Source of the DNA: Candidatus Babelota bacterium
GTDB lineage: Bacteria > Babelota > Babeliae > Babelales > JAUPTZ01
Direction of reading: 5' to 3'
NCBI GenBank assembly: GCA_030917815.1
Contig: JAUPTZ010000010.1
Coordinates: 1 to 64,000 of the forward strand
Length of the DNA: 64,000 bases
Shown here: piece by piece, positions 50,530 to 62,500 of the stretch
Layout: each line of letters starts with the position of its first letter
Position numbering within the stretch: the first letter of the stretch is position 1
Translations under genes and position numbers: made by a program
The notes under the pieces: model-generated
The model's input: only the letters and a program-made list of their open reading frames with translations
Database searches by the model: none
Told to the model about the DNA's origin: nothing

Positions 50530-53500
50530 TTATCGTCGACTCGATGATCTAACCCGCTTCCTCTGACGCGCTCGCCCCTTTACTTGCACTAAAGTTGGAG
50601 ACTGCATCGGTTTACCAGTCGCAAAATACGGAGAGTTTTTCGGTATGACAATGTAACCTGCATAGTCGCCACTAGTTTCGGCCGCCGCAGAAAAATCGGC
50701 TCCATATCCCTGCACTCGCCCATTCTCAGCTAATATAATTTGATCGGGTGGCATAGTAACGGCACCGGCCAGAGACCCGTTGCCAAGCGCCGCAGCTATG
50801 GTCGCGTCAAGCACAAAGTCTTTATGCTCATCGGCCCGCAAGGTGCCGCCAAAATCAACATAGAGAATCCCGCCCTGATCAATAGTCTTAACCGGATGGC
50901 GCGGCGGAAGCCCATTCGACATGCGAGAGCCTAAGCATAAGTTGTCACCAGCAATGCGTAAGGTACCACCACCGGTTGCTCCTGGATCAAATTTCTTCGT
51001 CTCATCAAACGTTACCCCACTCAATGGAATCGTCCATGGGGAATAATTATCAGTAGAGCCAAATGACGTAGGCCATCCAATATTCATGCGTGATTGATGT
51101 GCAAGAAACAATATCTGCGTTGATCTGTCTTTAGCAGAAATCCCCGATTCACCAGCGGTCTGCAATGCTAATTCAATCGTTGATGGCTGAAGCATCGTCG
51201 CGCCAGGAGTTAACGCGCTACGATAAATATCAAAAAATCCATCGCGCAGCGAACTCGTAGTCTGCACGCCGTCAGAAGAAAGCTGCACAGAAGCGCTCAA
51301 CGTACCATCGCTCATACGATTTGCAATCGATCCCAGTTGAAATACCGAGCCACGGCGGCGACCGGAATCATGAGTACGGCCCCGTTGATACAGTATTAAT
51401 GCTGAGCTATTATCCCCGTTAGCAGTATCGCTCCCGCCATCCGCACTATCATTTTCGTGAACGTTCCAGCGAACACCGGCACTCACCAGCGATTCTTGGC
51501 AGGCAATAATACTATTGCATAACGAAATTGTTGGACCCCAAGTATCACCAAAGAGCGTAGAGCGCTCACCGCCAATAATAGTTGGTAATGCACTCGTAGT
51601 TACGCTAGGCAATTGCATTTTCCCTAAATTACGCGAAACATCACTCTGTATATACCAAACATTATGCAAATGAGTCGGTGCATTCACTAAAATTGATGAC
51701 GAATTATAGCGCCCATATAACGCATTTTTCGTTAATGGTCGTATACCATAGAGCGGATGCTCTGACGGTGCCGATACTTGACGTGCCGCACTGTGTGATG
51801 ACTGCGCAAAAAAGGCATCACCACTAGCTTTTAGATGATTTAAAAAGAGCTGCTGAACCAATGCCAATGGCGGAAATACGGCAGGCAATAGACCAGAATC
51901 ACTTGTCTCATACCAGGTACCACTTACAAAATTGTAAGCCCATTCAACAAAAACACCTTTCCCATCAAGGAAAACTTGCCAACGACCAGTAGACGCATTA
52001 TACGTCCATTCATCGAAGTTTGGCGTGTACATCCATGAATTTGAACTATCCTGCTGTGTCCATTGTATGGAACTATCGCCAGCACTAACCCAATATGGCG
52101 ATATGCCATCAAAATAATACCAAGAATTAACCGTAGGATCGCCATCACGAACCCAACAGTTATGTAATGTCGTATAACGCCAGCACGCAGTATCAAACAC
52201 CCAGACCCACTCGCCACTGGTGTCATTGTAGCGTACTTGATTTTTCCCAGAACTATCGGTCCAGTAATAAGAATAGCCTTTTCGAACATCATAGGTCGCC
52301 CGGCCATTGCCAAAGCTATCACTACCAACCCATGCCTGCGCACCCGAGGCCCAGCTCATGAGTGGTGAAGTGTCAAATGCATGAGCATTGATCAAGGCTC
52401 TCATCACCTGATAAGTCATTATGAATTGCGTAAGAGGACGTGGCAGGATAAAGCCGCCAGGAAGTGACGACCATCTATTGGCAATAAAGTCATAGGTAGA
52501 TGAAGTGTAGCGATCAGTAGTTGGGTGGTACGTCGTGCTTCCAAGCCGCGCACCGCTAAAACGATGCCCATTATACCTATAACGCCACTGTTCTTCAGCC
52601 GACAAACTGGTCCACCTTGTGGTCGCGGGGTTATAGCTCCAAGCATCGCTCTCATCAAGATTGTTTTGCCACATCAACGTACTACTATCATAGGTAAACG
52701 ATTCAGGACGATAAGGATTCAAATAATTCTCCCATACCCACGAACCGTCAGTAGAAAGCGAAAACTGCACTCTATCATCGATCCAGGACGGCTCATCAAC
52801 CGCTTTAAATGAAACGGTAATCTGATGTGATGATTGTGTACTATCATAAGAAATCCTCATCCTATTGCTTTCGTTTGCACCCAACCAGGTTCCGTCATCT
52901 TGCCGCTCAAACGTTAAATCGGTCACTCGACCAAATGAAATTCCAGGTTCTCCAATCACCGCATCAAAGACGGTGCTGATAACGGTCGTTTGGCGCACTA
53001 CTGAAGGAGGTTGGAAATCGGTGAGATCTTCGGGCGGCGTACCGGTTACTAAATACCATGTCAGCGATGGTTCATCGTAACGCCATACCGAAGCATCGCC
53101 ATTCGCCAATAAAGCACCCCATGAACAGGTAAGTGGCTCATAGCGCCAGGTAATGTCATTGTGCACATCATACCAGGTTGCGCTTAAAGGCGTATAACGC
53201 CAATCGGCAGTAACATCTTCCGGATGAGCCGAATCATAGTGCCCCCATATTTTAAGATCATTACTACTACTCAGTAGCTTCCACGAATCATGGCTAGGCC
53301 CCGCAAGCACGTGCGTTGTAGTATTATACGTCCAGGTTTTTGTTGAAATCTCAAGCTCCTGCACCCATGTCCATGCACCGGTACTAGGATTATAGGTCCA
53401 ATGAACTGAGGAATCATCAGTTTCAGAAGTAATGGACGGAGTCCCTTCCTGCACCAGATCAACGGTCACGGTGCTTCCCGGCCTTACCCATTCATAAACG

Positions 53501-56500
53501 TCAGGCTGATCATCAATTGCCGTAAGACTTCCGGCCAAGCGTGGCTGCGGAAAGAAGCTTTGCGCAGCCAACTCGTACATCACGTTATTCAGATAATACT
53601 GATGAATCAAGGCAACTGGTGGCATTTCAACACCGGTTACAGAACCGGTAAGCCGCTCCCAAAATCGTCCCGCCGTTTTGTATTGCCATGATGCTTCCCA
53701 AGCCGGCGCACTCCAAACGTCATCACTTGATGAGTAATACCACAGTACCCCATCGGTCACCGAACTCTGCCAGCTATCATCGCCTGGATTATAACTCCAT
53801 GTTACCGACTCGTCGGCATTTGTCCAAGTTCTCGCTACTCCATCGTACGTCCATCTCGTAGCATCGATATTCCGCTCCATCCATACGCCAGTATTTACAT
53901 CATACGAAGCAATGTACGGATTATTAGTCTCAAAATAATTCTCCCACGTCATCAGTGCCGTAGCAAAATTAATGGTAAAGAAATTTTGCTCACTATTCCC
54001 GGTCCATACCGCAGCCGCTTTTGCTGGCGTATAGGAAATATCCTGAGTTTCAGCCGCATTAAGCGATTTCCAATAAGAAGGAAACGCCTCGTCATCGCCA
54101 GTAGCTACAATTTCTGCAAAAGTGCTCCAACCAAACGGGCCACCACTTTTATCAACCCCACCGGCAAACCTGACTGCATCCATTATCGATGCAATAAAGG
54201 TTTTTTGGAGCACAATCAATGGCGGAAACCCATTGGCAGGCCGACTAAGGTTCGTGGTAATCTGTCGCCAACTATGTGATAAAAATTCATAGCGATACTG
54301 CCACAGCCGTTCACCATCGTCATGCACCCATAAGCTCGTAGATGCATCATAAAGCCAAGCGGCTACACCATCGTTCTTAATCCATGTACCATCTGAAGGA
54401 GAATAGCGCCACTGGTCACCATCAATTCCACCGGTTACATTTACCCAAACAAGAGTCTCTTCGTCTTGTATCCAAACCGCTTCGTCATGGCTCTGATTAT
54501 AGATCCAGACAGTACCAAGCGACTCAGCCCATCCTGTCTCTGTGGCAACACCATCAATACTTTGCTCCCACGTAAAATTACCCGTAATATCATCAAAAGA
54601 AAAGGTAAGCGCACCATTATCAATTGGCCGTGGTCCTACAAGGCGCCCCGCGAGAGTATGCGTAGTTGGGCTATATATTACCGCAAAATCTACCGGATCA
54701 TTTATCACCGTAAGCCTACCATCGCTATCAAAAAAAACTCCCCAATTGGTAAGTCCACTTTCCGAACAGACTCCATTGGCCAAAAATGCGCGCAAAATTC
54801 GCTGCATATACAACTGTTGCACGAGCGGCAGCGGCGGGGTTTCATCAGGCAATATCGCATTGAATGATACAGCTCTCCACGGTGATTCAGTCGACTTAAA
54901 GTCATAAAACCACTCACTGTTATCACCTACGTGAGTCCACAGAGAAGTATCACCATCCCAACGCCAATGCCCGCCCCAACGGCCAAGATAATCCAATCGC
55001 CAAACCTGATCACCACCCGACGTTTGTGTCCATTCCCGACTAGTGCGATCATATGACCACGTATCACCACTCAAAACATCTCTCCACTCGGCGGTAACCT
55101 CATCAAAAATATATGCATTGCCTTCGCTTATATAAGAATCCCATTCGCTATGCCCCGTATCTACCGCATAGGTAAATGCAATATCGGCCCCATCCCCCAG
55201 CGCCCTGCCATTATTTCTCCAAGTAATAGTCGTTGCGTGGTCATTGTCAATACCAGAGGTGGTAAGAACCGCGTAATCATTAAACCGACCCCCGGTCATA
55301 TGCCATTCGGTAGAACTAGTTTGAGTTACTGCTTGAAGCGGACCTAAAATATTCCATGCCGACCCAATAATCGCATTCTGCACTGCCACCAATGGCGGAA
55401 GCCCACCATCAGGCTGACCTAGATGTGATGATATTTGTTGCCATGCACCGGCCAAAAATTGATAACTCCACAGCCAAGTACGCTCACCATCATCATAAGA
55501 CCAATGCCCGGTTGAAGGCGCATAGACCCACACCGTATCACCACCATCTTGCGTCCAATGCGTACCAGTTAGACTAGACTGCCAGGTTGTCTCACCAGCT
55601 GTCCACGTATTAGCGCTTGGATCATATACCCATTCGTCCGCAGTCCTATCATGGGTCCACGTTAATAAATCAGCGTCATATCTCCATACCTCAAACCACA
55701 AAGGATCTATTGAGCGAAACCATGTAAACGAACCTGTTTCAACCGTATAATCAAAACCAAATGTACTATTAGCGATCAAAGAATCACCGTTGGTATAACG
55801 ACCGCTAAGGATTCCACCATCCGTAGTGCAGGTCACCTCCAAATCACCATTCCCATTAACTGCTTGATACGTAGCTAAAGATGGCGAAGCAAACACCCAG
55901 TCGGCCGTTGCAGTTTCAGCAAATACACCAGCACCTAAGAACGCTGAAATAATACGATGCACATACATTAGTTGCACCAAAGGTAATGGTGGCATAAATG
56001 AAGGAAGTGGCGCTGCAGGGGTTAATGGCTCCCAGGGACTGTCAGGCGCGGTAAAATCATATACCCATTTTGTACCGGTTTCCCTGTCGGTCCACAACCC
56101 ATTAACGCTATCCCACGCCCAAGCTTGTCCAGAATGACTCCATGCCTCACTCTCAGAATCATACACCCATGCAGTAGCACCAGAGTCGGTTGTCAAAACT
56201 CCGGTTGCTCTATAATAGACCCATGGTTCAACCCCATCGACAAAATTATTCCAAGTCGAAGTACTAGCATTAAAAACCGCAACAGGGTTAGTATCTTCAG
56301 GAGTAAGCCACGTAGTAGAGCCGGTGCGAAGTGATGCGGTAAAACTGGTGTCAGAATCTTCGCCCAGAGCATTCCCCTTATTGCGCCAAGCAATGGTTGC
56401 ATCGGCACCATCTTCTGCAAAAGTAAGTGTCGCGTAGTCATTAAAATAGCCACCTTTAAGTAGCCAGACGCCATCCTCAACCGATGTAACTGCCGGCACA

Positions 56501-59500
56501 TCGTCAAAAACCCCGGTAAACGATTGAATAAACGCCTTTTGCACAACAATCAGTGGTGGCAGTCCGCTAGCTGGTAGCCCTATATTGTCGGTAATCTGCT
56601 CCCAAGTATTAGTGAGCACACGGAAGCTATACTGCCATGTATGCTCACCATCATCGTATGACCAATGACCATTTGATCGCGTATACGTCCAGACCGCATC
56701 GCCATCGTTCTGCGTCCACACCAACCCAAGCTCATCCGACTGCCAGGCCCCAAGATCTTCAGGCCCGGTCCATGTATTCACTGCCTCATCGTATGACCAC
56801 TCCTCACCGGTTTGCCCGTCCAGCCACAATGCACTCGTGCCATCGTATACCCATACCAAAGGTAGTCGTGGGTCGATTGTCACCTGCCACGTAAAGCCAC
56901 CGGTATTAACATCATAGTCAACGGTAACCGCATCATTTATAAAGGCATAATCACTAGTACGAGACCCGGTCATCGTACCATGTGAAGCATCATAAGAAAC
57001 GGTGAAATCATGAGTACTATTAGTTAAGGTAAACAGAGCCGAAGAAACAATCGGTGAAGCAACAATCCAATCAACTTTACCGCTCTCATCAAATATTCCA
57101 TCCAATAAGAACTGCCGCAAGATACGGGCGCTATGCATCTGTTGTACCAATGGTAACGGCGGAGTCACCCCTGGTAGCGTTGCATTAAGCGATAAGGCAT
57201 TCCATGGCGTATCAGGCATAGTGAAGTTATAGCCCCATGTGGTCTCATCAGCAAGGTAATACCATACACCGTTATCAATATCCCAGGCCCACTGTTCACC
57301 ACTATTGGCAACCCAAGAGCTCGTTACATTATCATAGGACCACACTCGATCACCACTATCGGTCTGCGTCCACTGAATCACCAGCGGATCATAGCTCCAG
57401 GTCTCGCTACCGCCAGTATCGGCCCACGCACCAGTACTTGCATCAAACGTGTATGAGTCAGATGTCCCAACATTATTGAACCAGACACTATCTCCGGTAG
57501 TCAGTGTATAATTAAAAGATGCGCTTGGATCACTACCCAAATTACTGCCAAAGTCTCGCCACATAATAGTAGAACTGCTAGTGTCAATTGGCGTCTCAAG
57601 AACAGCATATTCGTTGAGATAGCCACCAGTTAATATCCAATGGCGCGAATCATACTGCTCAACATCAAACAAGGTACCCAACGCATTCTGCAAAGAATCT
57701 ATAATAGCTTTTTGTACAACCACGAGCGGCGGCAGGCCACCAATCGGCTGACTATCAAACGAAGTTACTTGCTGCCAGACACCAGCCAATGCTAAATAGC
57801 GCCACTGCCATACCACATCACCATCATCATACGACCAAACACCACCTGAATTGTATGTCCAAACCGTATCCCCACCATCTTGTGACCATTCTCCGGTAAT
57901 CTGATTAGACTGCCATACCACAGCGTCGGGCCCATTCCACGTATTAGTATTAACATTGAATGTCCATTCTTCACCGGTCTGCTGATCGGTCCATATACCA
58001 AGATCGGAGCGATACTGCCATCCCTCTACCACCGGACTATTAATCGTACGCAACCAGGTAAAATCACCATATTCTACGTTGTAAGAATCAAGCGTATATG
58101 ATCCATTAATAAAGTCGTAGTTGCTCACTAATGAACCTGAAATCTCACCGGCAACCGTATCATATGCTACCGTAAAAGTTTCGGCCTCATTGATCGCTAT
58201 ATAGGTACGGTCAGCAAGACTGTCTATCATCCATGCCGCATCGCTACTTTCAGCAAGCACACCACCACTTAAAAATTGATTCAGAATAAAGTGCATATAG
58301 ACTTGCTCAACTAACGGTAATGGTGGCAGTTTATCTGGTAACACTACTTCAGCCGCCAAAGCCTCCCAGGGGCTATCAGGCTGTGTAAAATCATAAAGCC
58401 ATTGATACCCGGTCGTCACATCGATCCACACAGCGGCACGAGCATCCCACATCCAATTATGCCCACCAGCAGTTATCCAGTAACCGGTTGTTTCATCAAA
58501 CGACCAGGTTAAATAACCGCCTGAGACCCGGGTCCACGTAACATCTTCGGCATCATATTCCCATACGATATCGGTACCAACTTTATACCACGCATCAGTA
58601 ATAGTCGTTGCCGGATCCTCGCCACCATCAAGATACCAAGAACTCTGGCCGGTACTTACGTTGTACGTAAAAGTGACTGCTGGGGTACTCTCTAAATCGT
58701 TTCCATTACTCCGCCACTCAATCGTTGCGTTTGAGCCATCTTCTAACACGATCAATGTTGCATAATCGTTAAAATAACCACCAACCAGAGACCAGCCATT
58801 TTCATCATTTTGCGTAATGATAATCTCACGGTCAACGCATATATCTGCAAGGCCATCAAAGAATGCTTTTTGCACTACAACTAACGGTGGCAGCCCTGTT
58901 GACGGCATGCCATCAAATGAGGTTACTTGCTGCCACGTTTGTGACAACAGAATATACCGCCACACCCATAGATGATCACCGTCATCGTATGACCAGTGCC
59001 CATTCGATCGAGTATAGGTCCACGACGCATCGCCATCATTCTGTATCCACTGTCGATGGGCATCATTGTAATGCCAAGTAACCGCATCGGGCCCTGTCCA
59101 TTGGTGCGTGTCAAGAGAATAATGCCACTCTTCACCGGTTTGCTGATCGGTCCAAATTCTAGAGGTACTGTCGTATAGCCACTGCTGCGGCCATTCAGGG
59201 TCAATCGATAACTGCCAACTAAAATCACCTGACGTACGATCATGCGCAACATTCATATATGATAAAAGCGAACCTTCTAACCTGTTCTCTTCAGGATTGT
59301 AGGTAACAGTGAAGTTATTACCGCCGTTCTCAATCGTCAGCAGTGCATCTGATAACACCGGCGAACTCAAAATCCAATCAGGCTCTCCTTCATCGTCAAA
59401 AGCTCCTGCGACCAAAAACTCATTTAAGAGCCGAGCCGCATACAACTGCTGCACCAGAGGCAAAGGCGGGGTAGTTGTTGGTATTTCAGCATCAGGTGTC

Positions 59501-62500
59501 AATGCAATCCATGGATGATCTGAAGCAGTAAAGTCATAAAGCCATTCATTGTACGGCGCAACGTGCTGCCACAGACCGGTGTCGGCTTGCCACAACCAAT
59601 CAACTGGAGAACTCGTAGTATTCCCATACATCCAGTACCCGGTAGTTGCATTAAATGTCCATACTTGCGACCCACCGTGTGTTTGTGTCCATGTTTGCGC
59701 GCTAGCATCATATGCCCATGTATCTTCAGTTGCCACATCGGTCCAGGTGCCGGTGGTTGCATCGTAGGTATACGCCGGATCATCTGCACCATCAAGGTAC
59801 CAAAGAATATTTCCCGTACCAACTGCAACAGAAAAATTCACCGCTGGATCAACTTCTAAATCAATGCCATTATTACGCCATTCAAGTACTGCATCAAAAC
59901 CATCGGACGGTGTTATGGTTGCATAATCATTGAAGAAACCACCTTGTAATGTCCACTCTCCAGAATCCTCATCAACAGAAACATCTATCGTAGTGTTGCC
60001 AACGAGAGTGCTCAACGAGTCAACAAAAACTTTTTGTACAATCGCAAGAGGCAAAAATCCGTCAGCCGGTCTGGCATCATACGCGGTGTACGGCTGCCAC
60101 ATGCCAGCAAAAAATAAGTAACGCCAATTCCATTGATTTTCTCCATCATTATGCGTCCAATAACCGGCAGATAGATCATACGTCCAACTCACCGAGCTAT
60201 CTCTTTTTGACCACACTAACCCGGTTTCATCGCCAGACCATTCGGTAGCATCAACGCCATTGTGCCATGTTAAAGTATCGGAATCATAGATCCACTGTTC
60301 ACCGGTTTGGCCATCGGTCCAAACCGTGTTAAACGCCCATTCTTCCGGCAATCTTTGGTCAAGAAATCGCTGCCACGTGAAACTACCCAGTGCCGTATTA
60401 AGAGAGACTGCTACCGATCCGGTCGCTAATGAGTATGGGTTACTAAAATTCCCTTCAAGGCTACCGGCCTGCTTACTATACACAGCGGTAAAATCATTCG
60501 CATCATTACTTATCATGAATACCGTATCAGCTACCGGTGGAGTATTAAAAATCCAGTCATTTTTTTCACTGCTATCAAAGGCACCGGCTAGCAAGAATTC
60601 ATATACTAAACGCTTACTATACAACTGCTGTATTAAGGCCAATGGTGGTGTTATTGAGGGGGCTGACTCGGTCGATGTCAACGGTTTCCATTGACTGTCG
60701 TCGGCTGTTAAATCATAGATCCAATAAACGGTTGTAGCGACTTCTTGCCACAAAGCTTTATCGGCATGCCACATCCAATGCGTTTCATCCTCACTACCAC
60801 TACCATATACCCAGTAGCCGGTAGTAGTATCGTAACTCCATGGCAAATCATCCCCTGAACTGTGCGTCCATGTTCTTGATACTGCCGCATATACCCATTC
60901 ATTACTATCAGAGATCTGAGTCCAAGTCCCACTCTCTGCCACGAAAGTATAGGCAGGATCGCTGCTACCATCGACGTACCAAGAGGTGTCACCAGTAGCC
61001 AGCGCATGAGAAAACCCAATAACAGGATCGGTTTCTAAATCATACCCATTATTTCTCCACACGATCGTTGCAGTCGAAATATCATCCGGAATCGTAAGCA
61101 TTGCATGATCATTAAAGTGTCCACCCAGCGCAGTCCACTCGCCATCATCGGTTTGTAAAATTACTGCGTTATCACTGAATACATTCTGCAATGAATCAAG
61201 ATAGGCTCGTTGCACCACCACCAGCGGAGGGAATGATAATGGATACGCATGGCCATCATCACCAGATGCTATTTGCTTCCATGTACCGGCCAAATAATTG
61301 TAATGCCACTGCGATACCAAAATACCATTGTCATACGACCAATAACCGGTTGATGGGATGTAATACCAGGAGCTAACACCATCAGACCATTGCCGTGTTA
61401 TTGGATTTGAGTACCAAATCACTTCATCAGCATCGGCCCACGCATTAATAGCCACATCGTACAACCATTGCTTACCGGTCTGATTATCGGTCCAGATATG
61501 AGACACGCTATCATATACCCATTGTTGCTGCCATTGCGCATTAATCGATTGGTTCCAGGTAAAATCACCCGTATGAGTGTTAGCCGTAACCGAAATCGCA
61601 TCATCAGCAAACGAATATGAACTTATCGAATGTCCTTCAATAGTTGCATCATTAACAGAATACGTAGCAACAAAATCGCCAATACCATTTTGCACACGCA
61701 ATAGTTCATCTACCACCACATCGGTATCAAAAATCCAATCGGCTTGACCACTCCCTACAAAAACACCTTCCACTAAAAATGCATTCAGCACATTCTGCGA
61801 ATACATCTGCTGCACTAACGGAAGTGGTGGCGTTATTGTCGGAACCGTTGCATCGGCCATATTAGACGACTCCCAAGGACTACTTGTTTCCACAAAATCA
61901 TAAAGCCAATCACTACCAGTAGCTACATCATGCCACAATGCATTCGTACCATTCCAAATCCAATGTGCCTCATCACTGCCATTATGATAAATCCATTCTC
62001 CAGCCACTCCATCAAATGTCCACACCTGACTGCCACCTGTTATCTGCGTCCATGTCTTTGACGACGCATCATAATCCCATACATTGGTACCAGCAGCGTT
62101 ACTCCATGTGCTTTCTGTACCATCAAAAGTATATGCTGGATCCTCACTACCAGAAAGATACCAAGACTCATCACTCGTTGTTAAAATGCGTAAAAAATTA
62201 ATATCTGATGTGGCACCAAGATCGTTTCCTTTATTTCTCCACGCTATCGTTGCTGGATCACTATCATCTGGTACCGTAAGCACCGCATAGTCATTAAAGT
62301 AACCACCACGAGCAATCCACTCGGTCGGGCTTTCTTCAGTAACTACTGCGACATCGTTTAGCGCATTCCACAACGCATTAATAAACGCCTTTTGCACAAC
62401 CAGCACGGGAGGAAGTCCACCCGATGGCGTGCCGCTATGAGAAGAAATTTGCAACCAACTATCGGTTACCATTTGATAAGACCATTGCCACGCACGCACA

